From Desulfoscipio geothermicus (lineage in GTDB: Bacteria; Bacillota; Desulfotomaculia; Desulfotomaculales; Desulfallaceae), in assembly GCA_016841905.1 (NCBI GenBank), contig JAENYF010000023.1, positions 1 through 51,949 on the forward strand: a DNA stretch of 51,949 nt, read 5' to 3'. The position numbers were made by a program, and so were the translations under genes. Position 1 is the first letter of the stretch; the number at the start of each line of letters is the position of its first letter. The notes beneath the pieces are model-generated. The model had not been told where the DNA came from. It was given only the letters and a program-made list of their open reading frames with translations, and ran no database searches. Positions 33,660-41,814 of this stretch are shown here, in pieces.

Positions 33660-34515
33660 ATGTAGAACTGTTCCTTAAAAAAACTTTATAGATAGCTTTT
33701 TTAGCGGGCACCGGCATATAAATAAAGACGTAAATCGAAAGCATATTGCGCCAGTACTCGATTAAATTAATCATCCGGTTGGTTTTCATAAACCGCCCCA
33801 GGGTTGACCAGCTAGTTAGATACTCCCGGCTGCTTCTGCGTTTTAGCATATTGTTGCCCACCCTGACGTGCACCAAACACTTGTCCAGGTTAGCAAATTT
33901 ATAGCCCTTAGACAGCGCCCTCACCCAAAGATAGTAGTCCTCTAAATATGGTAGATGCTGGTAACCGCCCGCACCTGTCACCGCCTCCTTTTTAAACATC
34001 ACCGACATATGCATGATAGGGTTCCTAAACTTAGCCATTTTAACAATATCTACATGTGAAAACGGCATTTTTTTTTCATAGCGAGGCCAGCGGTTGTCCT
34101 GGTCAAACTCGTCGACACAGGTCCCCAGCACAGCCAGGGCCGGGTCCTGCCGAAAGCGCTCAACTTGCTCCTTAAACCGCCGTGGATCATTGATATCGTC
34201 GCTGTCCGCCCGGGCAATTAAGGGATACGAGCATTTTTCCAGACCATAATTCAAGGCCTTGCCCAGTCCGCTGTTAACGGCTAACCGGTACACCCGTAAA
34301 ACCTCGCCGAACCTGGCCTGGTAGGACTCAATAATTTCATTTAAAGCACCGGGCACCTGGCCATCCACCACCAGCACCATTTCATCAGGCTGCAGCTCCT
34401 GGTGCACCAAAACGCTATCAAAAGCCTCCCGAAGGTAAGCCGGATTTTCCCGGTAATAAACTGACATCAGCACACTGAACTGAAACCCCTCCGGGTACGA
34501 ACCGTTTATTTTCAT
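33646..34515 (-). CDS. Glycosyltransferase family 2 (AmsE-like)
   Basis: 289 aa from ATG 34515; a GTG at 34524 with AAGGTG 5 nt upstream is an equally good choice. GT-A fold: FSVLMSVYYRENPAYLREAFDS, LVVDG, LGKALNYGLEKCSYPLIARADSDD (D-x-D type) and PYLEDYYLWVRALSKGY with the catalytic-base region. The pattern is close to amylovoran AmsE/capsule transferases. Soluble with a basic C-terminus. Adds a hexose or HexNAc to repeat unit 2; specificity unknown. Confidence 0.9.
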   Translation of the reverse strand: MKINGSYPEGFQFSVLMSVYYRENPAYLREAFDSVLVHQELQPDEMVLVVDGQVPGALNEIIESYQARFGEVLRVYRLAVNSGLGKALNYGLEKCSYPLIARADSDDINDPRRFKEQVERFRQDPALAVLGTCVDEFDQDNRWPRYEKKMPFSHVDIVKMAKFRNPIMHMSVMFKKEAVTGAGGYQHLPYLEDYYLWVRALSKGYKFANLDKCLVHVRVGNNMLKRRSSREYLTSWSTLGRFMKTNRMINLIEYWRNMLSIYVFIYMPVPAKKAIYKVFLRNSSTYAQN

Positions 34516-34552
34516 CTCTGACACTCGCTCACCTTCTCCATAGGGCCGGTCG

Positions 34553-35497
34553 CTACCAAACGAGCCCGGCGGCTGCAAATTCACTGAGCAGTTTGGTTGT
34601 TATGAATTCCTCTGTGCGCAGCATTGACGTAAAAGTTGCCCCGCCGATATGGGGGGTAATAATTACATTCTTACCCTGGCTTAATTCCAGCAGCGACCCC
34701 AAAGCAGGGAGGCCGGCAACCTCACCGGACAGCACGTCCAGGGCTACCCCTTTAAAGCGCCCCCGCCGGATAAACGCCAGCAGAGCTTGCTCGTCCAGCA
34801 ATTCACCCCGGGCGATATTAATAAAAAACCTATCCTCCAGCAGCCGAAAATGCCTCTCGCCCAGCATGCCCCGGTTGCCCTCGGAATAATTGGCGCAGAG
34901 AAGCACAATTTGCGAGCTGCTGATTAGCTCCTCCAGGGTGGCATAGTGCCGGCAACCCTCACTATCAACCACCGGGTCAGGGTCATAAAAACCGGTGACA
35001 GCGCCAAAGGTCTGGTAATACTTAGCCAACAGCCGCCCAACCCGCCCCAGGCCGATGATGCCCACCCGGGCTTGGTACAGTTCGTAGCCCTTATAGCGCT
35101 CCCGTTCCCAGGCCTGGTTAACCGACGATAAAAAAGCCTGGCGGTAATTTCTCAGCAGTGCTAAAGACAAGCCAAAGGCATGCTCCGGCGTAGCTCTGAT
35201 GGTGCTTAAAAATTCATAATCGCCCTGCAGGGAGAGCACCTTAATTTTACCCGGGGCCAGCTGGATATGGTTTAACCCTGTCGTGGGGCTGCAGACGTAC
35301 CGCAGACGGGGGGCGTTAGACACTAGGGCGTCATCAATTAAGTATTTCAACCGCACAAAGAGCACCGTTTTATCGGCGATAAAACGCTTCAGCTCCCCGC
35401 CAGTGAAGCGTTCCACCGCAAACACCGCACTCAGCTGTTCAATGGCCTGCGGGGAAAAATCCCCCGGCTCGAGGAGGCCTACTTTTGGAGTATCCAT
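34553..35497 (-). CDS. D-isomer-specific 2-hydroxyacid dehydrogenase
   Basis: 314 aa. NAD-binding Rossmann domain with GIIGLGRVGRLLAKY, and the catalytic Arg (NIARGELL), Glu (LSGEVAGLPA) and His (TPHIGGAT) in the usual order. The family reduces 2-keto acids to D-2-hydroxy acids. It overlaps neuA by 19 nt and precedes glycosyltransferases, so it probably makes or changes an acid used in the glycan, perhaps a keto acid side group or the nonulosonic acid itself. It is not part of the textbook Neu5Ac, legionaminate or pseudaminate routes. Substrate unknown. Confidence 0.85.
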   Translation of the reverse strand: MDTPKVGLLEPGDFSPQAIEQLSAVFAVERFTGGELKRFIADKTVLFVRLKYLIDDALVSNAPRLRYVCSPTTGLNHIQLAPGKIKVLSLQGDYEFLSTIRATPEHAFGLSLALLRNYRQAFLSSVNQAWERERYKGYELYQARVGIIGLGRVGRLLAKYYQTFGAVTGFYDPDPVVDSEGCRHYATLEELISSSQIVLLCANYSEGNRGMLGERHFRLLEDRFFINIARGELLDEQALLAFIRRGRFKGVALDVLSGEVAGLPALGSLLELSQGKNVIITPHIGGATFTSMLRTEEFITTKLLSEFAAAGLVW

Positions 35498-36180
35498 TTT
35501 AGTAACTCCACATCAGCATAGCTATCGATGTTCACCGATCTCTCCTTGGGCATCACCAGCAAAGCGGGCTCATCGCAGATCACCTGACAGGCGGTGCGGA
35601 GATATACCACGGAGGTGATATAAACTGCACCGTTGCGCACATACACAGCCGGGGTATCCTGCCGACGCAGTCCCTTATTATGATTGGGATTCAGCGGGAC
35701 TGCCCTGTCCCCCTGCTTCCGGTAGGTGACCAGATCGCTGACATACTCCTCCCGGTAACAGGAGATTAAAGACTCCGCACCCGAGGCAGCGTACAGATCC
35801 ACCGCCTGACTGATATCCTTAGCGGTGCGTAGAGGGGTGGTCGGCTGCAGCAGCATCACCCCATCGTACGCCACCCCCTGCTGCTGAAAATACTCCAGGG
35901 CATGCAGGATCACATCCACGCTTTTAGCGGAATCCCCGGCCAGCTCAGCCGGCCGACTAAAGGGCACCGCGGCCCCAGCCGCCCGAGCAATGGCGGCAAT
36001 TTGCTCATCATCAGTAGAAACCACCACGTTCGCCACATCGCCCCGCGAGCTGGCCTCCAACGCCGCTGCAATGGTATAGCAAATCAGAGGCTTCCCGTTA
36101 ACCTCCAGGATATTCTTATGCGGCACCCCCTTGGAGCCGCCGCGGGCCGGGATGAGCGCTAATAATCTTGGCCTTTCCAT
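35479..36180 (-). CDS. neuA: CMP-nonulosonate (N-acylneuraminate) cytidylyltransferase
   Basis: 233 aa. Activates a nonulosonic acid with CTP. The P-loop-like LALIPARGGSKGVPHKNI, VVVSTDDEQIA, LLQPTTPLRTAKDI and the late NIDSYADVELLKW are standard for NeuA/LegF/PseF-type enzymes. At 233 aa it is the short form without the C-terminal esterase domain. It lies 12 bp after neuC. Which acid (Neu5Ac, legionaminic, other) it prefers cannot be read off, although the neighbouring genes only supply the ManNAc-based route. Confidence 0.9.
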   Translation of the reverse strand: MERPRLLALIPARGGSKGVPHKNILEVNGKPLICYTIAAALEASSRGDVANVVVSTDDEQIAAIARAAGAAVPFSRPAELAGDSAKSVDVILHALEYFQQQGVAYDGVMLLQPTTPLRTAKDISQAVDLYAASGAESLISCYREEYVSDLVTYRKQGDRAVPLNPNHNKGLRRQDTPAVYVRNGAVYITSVVYLRTACQVICDEPALLVMPKERSVNIDSYADVELLKWILQK

Positions 36181-36192
36181 AAGTATCCCTCT

Positions 36193-37338
36193 TTAATAAG
36201 TCATGCGTTTATTGATATCCAGCTTAACAGTGGCCAGGTAGCCGGCAATAAGCACCCCGGCCTCCCCGCTGCCAAAAATATGTTCCGGGGGATATTTACC
36301 GTGCTCGATTTGCTTATCAACCAGTTGACCAATTTTACCCCGCTCGTAAGGAGCATATACCACATTAGGCCCGTGTTCCCGGCCCTCCTGCCGATCCCCT
36401 ACCAGCACCGCCGGCGTACCCAAAAAAGAGCCCTCCCGGATGAAGGAGCTGCTGTTGCCCACCGTGCAAGCAGCGCTATGTAGCAGGCAGTTGTAGACCT
36501 CCGGCGGGAAGTTCTTATAAAACCGGAAATTGACCTGATGATGCTGCTCCCTAAAGGCTCTGATACCCTCAGAGACATAGTCACTGCCAGCATCGATATT
36601 AGGCCACAAAACCACCTTTTGCTCCGGGCGCTCCTTTAAAGCGTACAGGGTTTCTTCGATTTGCTTTCTCCCGTTATCCCACTGGGTGGTGACCGAATGC
36701 TGCACCATTAATATATATGGCCTAGCCGGGTCAAATTCACTGCCCACCCCGCTGTTAAAATAGGATTGGTGCCGGCCGAGCTCCAGCTCCTGCTGCACCA
36801 GGGTGTCGATGGAGGGGCAGCCCGTGTTCAGCACTCGCCAGTCCTCCTCGCCCATTTTCAAAAGCCGCTGCAGGCTCGCTTCCGTAGCCGGGAAGTGATA
36901 ATGGGCCAGCTTGGTAATGGCATGGCGTACCGTTTCATCGATATTGCCGGTAACCTCTCCGCCCTGGATATGAGCCAGGGGGATATTCATATAGCTGGCG
37001 GCAATGGCGGTGGACATGGTTTCAAATCGGTCCGCCACCGTGACCACCACATCGGGCTTGAGCTCTTCAAAGGCGGTGGCCAGCTCAATGATCCCCAGGC
37101 CGGTGGACTTGGCCTGGGTAACTAGGTTTTCCCCTTCAATAATGTAATAAATTTGCTTGACTGGCTCAAAACCATCCTGTTTAATCACATTAATGGCTAG
37201 GCCAAACCTGTCAAGCAGCACCGAGGCGCCCACCACCAGCTGCAGCTCTAAAGCAGGGTGGTCCTTAATCGCCTGCAGTACAGATTTCACCCGGCCGTAA
37301 TTAGCCCGGCTGGCTACCACCACACAAATCTTGCGCAT
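36193..37338 (-). CDS. neuC: UDP-N-acetylglucosamine 2-epimerase (hydrolysing)
   Basis: 381 aa. Converts UDP-GlcNAc to ManNAc plus UDP, the first step to sialic acid. Seen: VVVASRANYGRVKSVLQAI, VVVTVADRFETMSTAIAA, IPLAHIQGGEVTGNIDETVRHAI (catalytic region), and NSSSFIREGSFLGTPAVLVGDRQEGRE for nucleotide binding. This is the hydrolysing NeuC/LegG branch rather than the non-hydrolysing WecB. It shares one base with the neuB stop (TAATG). Confidence 0.92.
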   Translation of the reverse strand: MRKICVVVASRANYGRVKSVLQAIKDHPALELQLVVGASVLLDRFGLAINVIKQDGFEPVKQIYYIIEGENLVTQAKSTGLGIIELATAFEELKPDVVVTVADRFETMSTAIAASYMNIPLAHIQGGEVTGNIDETVRHAITKLAHYHFPATEASLQRLLKMGEEDWRVLNTGCPSIDTLVQQELELGRHQSYFNSGVGSEFDPARPYILMVQHSVTTQWDNGRKQIEETLYALKERPEQKVVLWPNIDAGSDYVSEGIRAFREQHHQVNFRFYKNFPPEVYNCLLHSAACTVGNSSSFIREGSFLGTPAVLVGDRQEGREHGPNVVYAPYERGKIGQLVDKQIEHGKYPPEHIFGSGEAGVLIAGYLATVKLDINKRMTY

Positions 37339-38348
37339 TATTCAATGTCCTCCCATTGCAGCGGGGTTCCTTGAAGCCTGCCCGACTTCATCTTTTTCCC
37401 AAGCACTTCAGCATACCTGGCGGCGTCAATACCGGCCTGAGGCTTTTTTAAGGAAATGCAATCCTCTTTTATTATAGCTCCCTTGTCCAGATCTTTGGAC
37501 AGGTAGATACTTTTGGAAAAAATTCTTTTTAGCTCGTCTTTTTCCGTCGTCCGGTGATGCCTGTCTGCCCGGCTTTGTCGCATGGTATGGATAAAAGCTG
37601 AGCCCTCCACAATGGCCTGCAGCTGTTCCAGAGTCACCGAGGCCTTGACGTCCGGACCAAACATATACTTACTTAAAGTAACATGAACCTCCACCGCAGC
37701 CGCCCCCAGAGTCACTGCGGCCAGGGCAGGATAAATGGTGGCCGAGTGATCTGAAATACCCACCGGGCAATTATACCTCTGCCTATACTCCGGTATCAAG
37801 CTGATATCGATATGTTCAGGTACTGCCGGATACTCCGTCACACACTGCATCAAGAGCAGCTCATTGCCATGCTCCTGCACAGCGGCAACCTGGACATCGA
37901 TTTCCTCCAGCACACTCAAACCCGTGGATAAGACAATGGGCTTGCCGGTGATGATGGCCTTCTGCAGCAGTACCCAGTTGAACACCTCACCAGAGCCCAG
38001 CTTCCAGGCCGGCACCCCAAGGCGATCTAGCATTTCCAGAGCCTTAACGGAAAAAGGCGAGCTGAGAAAGGCCAGGCCTTTTTCTGTTGCATGCTGATAC
38101 AGCCCAGACCACTCCTCAGACGTAAACTCCATCCTCTTCCAGTAGTCATACCTGGTCTTATCCTCGTAACTGAAATTAACCCGGAAGGGCTCATCGGGAG
38201 TGCTCTCTTCCTCAGCGATATGGGTTTGAAATTTAATGGCATCTGCGCAGGTGGTGGCCACGGCATCAATAAAAGCATGGGCCTGTCCCAAACTGCCCTC
38301 GTGATTTTGCGCCACCTCAGCGATGATATACGGTTTACCGTTAAACAT
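37338..38348 (-). CDS. neuB: N-acetylneuraminate synthase-family protein
   Basis: 336 aa from ATG 38348, with AGGA 9 nt upstream; in-frame codons up to 38399 lie in the promoter. It condenses phosphoenolpyruvate with an N-acyl hexosamine to a nine-carbon acid. TIM-barrel motifs: IIAEVAQNHEGSLGQAH, AIKFQTH, AFLSSPFSVKALE, KLGSGEV, IVLSTGLS, QCVTEYP, VGISDHS and EVHVTLSKYMFGPDVKAS. The C-terminal 60 residues form the SAF antifreeze-like lid (DKGAIIKEDCISLKKP). The substrate is ManNAc by context, since NeuC is next. First gene of the long nonulosonate/repeat-unit operon. Confidence 0.92.
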   Translation of the reverse strand: MFNGKPYIIAEVAQNHEGSLGQAHAFIDAVATTCADAIKFQTHIAEEESTPDEPFRVNFSYEDKTRYDYWKRMEFTSEEWSGLYQHATEKGLAFLSSPFSVKALEMLDRLGVPAWKLGSGEVFNWVLLQKAIITGKPIVLSTGLSVLEEIDVQVAAVQEHGNELLLMQCVTEYPAVPEHIDISLIPEYRQRYNCPVGISDHSATIYPALAAVTLGAAAVEVHVTLSKYMFGPDVKASVTLEQLQAIVEGSAFIHTMRQSRADRHHRTTEKDELKRIFSKSIYLSKDLDKGAIIKEDCISLKKPQAGIDAARYAEVLGKKMKSGRLQGTPLQWEDIE

Positions 38349-38376
38349 AACCTCACATCCTGTACATAGCAAATAC

Positions 38377-38426
38377 CAAAGCGGGTACATATTACACATG
38401 TGATATTATAACATATATCCGCTTTG
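38377..38426 (-). promoter_or_regulatory. Extended -10 promoter of neuB operon inside an inverted repeat
   Basis: TGTTATAAT on the minus strand (38405-38413) is an extended -10. It is framed by perfect 8-bp arms CAAAGCGG (38377-38384) and CCGCTTTG (38419-38426), 34 nt apart, and a CACATGTG palindrome lies near the middle (38395-38402). Together this looks like a regulated promoter. No -35 is evident. Confidence 0.5.
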
Positions 38427-38473
38427 CCTGAGAACTCATCGCAAAAAAAGGAGGAGAGACAGGGACAGGGATA

Positions 38474-38490
38474 GACAAGGGGATGGTTTT
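38474..38490. repeat. Left inverted repeat of the REP-associated element
   Basis: GACAAGGGGATGGTTTT, matching the reverse complement of 39051-39067 at 15 of 17 positions. It stands before the dead RAYT gene. Such GGGGACGGTTTT-like repeats typically frame this transposase family in Clostridia. Confidence 0.6.
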
Positions 38491-38542
38491 TCTGTCTTGA
38501 GCTAGGATGCCTCCGCCTGGTATAATTAGCCAGAGGTGAAGG

Positions 38543-39051
38543 ATGCCCAGCACCAAAAGGTGAAAAGTGAGAGCGGCTATTATCACATCATTCTGCGTGG
38601 CAATGAACGCCAAGATATTTTTCCGGGATGAAGAAGATATATTCCAGTTTAACGAGACGCTAACAAAAAAGAAGAAACAGATTTATCCTTAATGAATTTT
38701 TGTCTGATGGATAATCATGTCCATTTACTGGTGAGTAAGGGTATAGAAAACCTAGTTTATGTTATGAAAGGAAAGGCTGGTATGGTTAAGTCATTGGATG
38801 AATAAAGTAAAGCATTTATAGCTGCTATTGTAGAAGCGTAATTACTATATACAAATAGTAGAAACAGAAACGCTGCTGGGAATTCTTTCGGCTGATAAAA
38901 GAAAAGCTAAAAAGCGTTTGTCAAGGAGATATTCCTTGATTTAGCGGAACGTGTAGTAGTGATGGATAAAGACCAATCTACAAGAAAAATTGCGGGGTTT
39001 ACCGGGTTGAATAAGTATAAGGTAAATAGAATGCTCCGGTCGGAGACATGA
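38543..39051 (+). pseudogene. REP-associated tyrosine transposase (RAYT, Y1/HUH family), decayed
   Basis: From ATG 38543 (AGAGGTGAAGG site) fragments in several frames give KSESGYYHIILRGNERQDIF, then CLMDNHVHLLVSKGIENL with the HUH pair, a stretch of scattered stops, and a clean C-terminal part AFVKEIFLDLAERVVV leading to MDKDQSTRKIAGFTGLNKYK, the helix-turn-helix tail, ending at TGA 39049-39051. Much of the middle, including the catalytic Tyr region, is shifted or lost, so it is inactive. Flanked by inverted repeats at 38474 and 39051. It separates the UDP-HexNAc dehydrogenase from the neuB operon and may have landed there before decaying. Confidence 0.82.
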
Positions 39052-39067
39052 AAACCGTCCCCTTTTC
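39051..39067. repeat. Right inverted repeat of the REP-associated element
   Basis: AAAACCGTCCCCTTTTC, partner of 38474-38490. It begins on the last base of the RAYT stop codon and lies 12 bp from the end of the minus-strand dehydrogenase gene. Confidence 0.6.
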
Positions 39068-39078
39068 TTCCCAGCCCA

Positions 39079-40416
39079 TTAAAGCCGCCAATAGATATAA
39101 TCCATGGCCTCGGCTGCCTGCTTGTCAAAGATCCCTTTAACATCAATCAGCACCGGCTTCCAGCTGCCGGCTTGCCCTGCTTGTCCCTGGTACCAGGCCT
39201 TGATATCTGCCAGTTTCAATTGACGAAATTCCTGGTGGGCCACGGCAATAATCACAGCCTCAACCCCGCTGATATCCTCTAACTTACCTAAACGGACCCT
39301 ATATTCCTGCTCAACCTCCCGGGGGTCGGCAACCGGATCCACCACCGTAACCTGCAGGCCGTATTCCCTTAATTCATTGATAATATCGGCCACCTTGGTA
39401 TTTCTGCTATCGGGGCAGTTTTCTTTAAAAGTAATGCCTAGGACAGCTACCACAGCCCCCTTGATTTGCCTGTCAGCCTGAATCATCTTCTTGACCGTGT
39501 TTTCTGCGACATATTTCCCCATATCATCATTAATTCTTCTGCCGGCCAGGATGATCTGGGAATGATAGCCCATCTGCTCCGCTTTATAAGTAAGATAATA
39601 AGGGTCAATGCCAATGCAATGGCCGCCCACCAACCCGGGGAAGAAATTCAAAAAATTCCACTTGGTCCCAGCAGCCTCGAGTACTGCACGGGTATCTATA
39701 CCCATCCGGTTAAAGATGATGGATAGTTCATTCATAAAGGCAATGTTAATATCCCGCTGGGAATTTTCGATCACCTTGGCGGCCTCGGCCACTTTAATCG
39801 ACGGCGCCCGGTGAACACCGGCGGCCACAACAAGTTCATATACCCGGCCGATTTGCTCCAGGGTTTCTTCATCCATGCCGGAAACAATTTTCACTATGGT
39901 TTCAAACCGGTGCACCTTATCACCCGGGTTGACCCGCTCGGGGGAGTAACCAACCTTGAAGTCCACCCCGCATTGCAAACCGGAAGCCTGCTCCAGGATC
40001 GGCACGCAAATATCCTCGGTAACCCCCGGGTAAACGGTGGATTCATAGACGACAATAGAGCCTCTGCTCAGATTTCTGCCCAGAGTACGACTGGCATCTT
40101 CCACCGGAGCAAGGTCAGGGGTGTGGTCTGAATTAATCGGGGTAGGAACCGCAACAATGTGGAACTTCGCTTCCTGCAGCCTGGTTTCATCAAAGGTAAA
40201 ATCCACCCGGCAGTCTGCAATGGCTTCATCCCCTACATCCTTCGTGGGGTCGATACCGGATCTATACAAGGCAATTTTAGCCTGGTTAACATCAAAGCCG
40301 AGAACCTCAACTTTTCTAGCAAAAGATACCGCGATAGGTATCCCTACATAACCAAGGCCGACTACAGAAATTCTTTCCTCGCGGTTAACGATTTTTTCAT
40401 AGAGGGTCAAATGCAC
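39079..40416 (-). CDS. UDP-N-acetyl-hexosamine 6-dehydrogenase (TviB/WbpA-like)
   Basis: 445 aa from GTG 40416 with AAGGGG 5 nt upstream. A nucleotide-sugar dehydrogenase of the UDP-GlcNAc/GalNAc branch: VVGLGYVGIPIAVSFA, VAVPTPIN, VVYESTVYPGVTED, GYSPERVNPGD, KVIENSQRDINIAFMNEL, the catalytic cysteine in GLVGGHCIGIDPYYLTYKAE, and LGITFKENCPDSRNTK. It makes a UDP-N-acetylhexosaminuronate by double oxidation. Different from ugd at 2939, which lacks the GGHCIGIDPYY pattern. The order of genes suggests it belongs to locus 2, although the dead transposase now separates it. Confidence 0.92.
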   Translation of the reverse strand: MHLTLYEKIVNREERISVVGLGYVGIPIAVSFARKVEVLGFDVNQAKIALYRSGIDPTKDVGDEAIADCRVDFTFDETRLQEAKFHIVAVPTPINSDHTPDLAPVEDASRTLGRNLSRGSIVVYESTVYPGVTEDICVPILEQASGLQCGVDFKVGYSPERVNPGDKVHRFETIVKIVSGMDEETLEQIGRVYELVVAAGVHRAPSIKVAEAAKVIENSQRDINIAFMNELSIIFNRMGIDTRAVLEAAGTKWNFLNFFPGLVGGHCIGIDPYYLTYKAEQMGYHSQIILAGRRINDDMGKYVAENTVKKMIQADRQIKGAVVAVLGITFKENCPDSRNTKVADIINELREYGLQVTVVDPVADPREVEQEYRVRLGKLEDISGVEAVIIAVAHQEFRQLKLADIKAWYQGQAGQAGSWKPVLIDVKGIFDKQAAEAMDYIYWRL

Positions 40417-40564
40417 ATCGCCCCTTCAAAGCGATAAATAATAAGCTATTATACCATATCTACCAGAAGAAAACTGTTATTTGATTTATCGATGTTTATG
40501 ACTGTACAATAATAGACTACCTTTCATGCAGAGTATTGGGTTTGCTGATGCAATGAGTAACATA

Positions 40565-40600
40565 TAAAAACCACCTGGTTAACTCATTCGAGCCCAGGTG
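40565..40600 (-). terminator. Terminator of the cysQ operon
   Basis: CACCTGG/CCAGGTG stem (40572-40578, 40594-40600) with GTTTTTAT on the minus strand, 17 nt after the cysQ stop. Confidence 0.75.
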
Positions 40601-40616
40601 TTCTTATGCCTGCAGG

Positions 40617-41399
40617 CTAAACCCAGATATTTTCTTTTCTGTTGACCATATAAAAACCTTTTTCCTGCAGGTGATGTTTACGGTTATAGAGCATTTCAGA
40701 ACCGTCTATCTGCCTACAAATACCTCCTGCTGCTTCAACAATACATTGCATGGCTGCGGTATCCCATTCAGCGGTTGCACCAAAGCGATAATAAACATCC
40801 GCCTTGCCTTCCGCTACCATACAACCCTTTAAAGAACTCCCTGCCAGGATAACCTCGCTGATTAATGCTCTGTGCTGAGCAATGAGTTCCTCTTCTTTAG
40901 CCGAGGTGTGGAACTTGCTGCCCACCCAGATAAGCTCCTTTAGTTTATCTGTAACACTCAGTTTCTTGACTGCACCGGTGGTCAAGTCTTTTAAGTAGGC
41001 TCCATCACCGTGGGCAGCGTAATACAGCTGCTGCGCAACCGGAGCATAGATAACTCCCCAAACAGGTCTATTCTTATAAGTAAGGGCAATGTTCACCGAG
41101 AACTGATCATTGCGCTCAACAAATTCCTTGGTACCATCCAGTGGGTCCACGAGGAAGCAGTAGTCATTCATCAACCTGGTTTGATCATCTTTTTCTTCCT
41201 CAGAAAGAATTGCACACCCGAGGAAGTTTTTCTGTAACCCCTTAACAATCATATCATTAGCCGTTTGATCTGCTAAGGTTACAGGCGAATTATCCTCTTT
41301 GCTGGCAATAGCAAAATCTGTTGCATAAATTCCCATGATTGCCTGACCTGCCTGGATGGCCAGGTCTTTTAATATGTTTAGTGCGTTGCCATCAGTCAT
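40617..41399 (-). CDS. cysQ: 3'(2'),5'-bisphosphate nucleotidase, inositol-monophosphatase family
   Basis: 260 aa from ATG 41399 with GGTGG 8 nt upstream. Mg/Li-sensitive phosphatase fold: the metal motif LSEEEKDD, DPLDGTKEFVERNDQFSVNIAL and the late TAEWDTAAMQCIVEAAGG are diagnostic of CysQ. It clears PAP, a by-product of sulfate assimilation and sulfation. It overlaps the YdeI-like gene by 8 nt (ATGACTGA). Confidence 0.9.
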   Translation of the reverse strand: MTDGNALNILKDLAIQAGQAIMGIYATDFAIASKEDNSPVTLADQTANDMIVKGLQKNFLGCAILSEEEKDDQTRLMNDYCFLVDPLDGTKEFVERNDQFSVNIALTYKNRPVWGVIYAPVAQQLYYAAHGDGAYLKDLTTGAVKKLSVTDKLKELIWVGSKFHTSAKEEELIAQHRALISEVILAGSSLKGCMVAEGKADVYYRFGATAEWDTAAMQCIVEAAGGICRQIDGSEMLYNRKHHLQEKGFYMVNRKENIWV

Positions 41400-41643
41400 T
41401 TTTTGCGCCACCCCAGTTCATGCCCATGTACTTATTGCCGCCTTGCAGTTCATCCAGCATTTGCTGCAAACGCTTTAATTGTGTTTCCTGCCGTTTAGCC
41501 CGGGATATCCACCCGATGTAGTCATTTTGCTGGTAGGACGGCCTGGCCTGGTAGGCGTTGTCCAAATCATTATCGGCAAGGGCTTGTTGTATATACTCAG
41601 GCATGAGATGAATCGGCCTTTTCAATTTACTTTTATTCACCAT
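41392..41643 (-). CDS. YdeI/OmpD-associated-like small protein
   Basis: 83 aa. The segment MPEYIQQALADNDLDNAYQA, then PSYQQNDYIGWISRAKRQET and RLQQMLDELQGG match the C-terminal YdeI/OmdA (PF13376-like) domain, a small fold with no firm biochemical role (bacteriocin protection has been suggested). Only this domain is present; longer relatives carry an extra N-terminal part. AGAGGGG site before the ATG; extended -10 promoter at 41681. Co-transcribed with cysQ. Confidence 0.75.
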   Translation of the reverse strand: MVNKSKLKRPIHLMPEYIQQALADNDLDNAYQARPSYQQNDYIGWISRAKRQETQLKRLQQMLDELQGGNKYMGMNWGGAKND

Positions 41644-41680
41644 TAAGCCCCTCTCTTCGACACCCGGTAAAGTTTACTAC

Positions 41681-41689
41681 ATTATACCA
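41681..41689 (-). promoter_or_regulatory. Extended -10 promoter of the YdeI-like/cysQ operon
   Basis: TGGTATAAT on the minus strand, 38 nt before the ATG at 41643. No -35 is clear, as expected of extended -10 promoters. Confidence 0.55.
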
Positions 41690-41814
41690 CATTAGCAGGG
41701 CTATCTTGGACAATTACTAAACCGCCAAGAGGAATCCAGATAATTTTACAGAATAATTCATTAAAAAATGTATCTAGTTGAAGTTAGCTAATAAGTGGAA
41801 GGAGAAAAAAGCAG

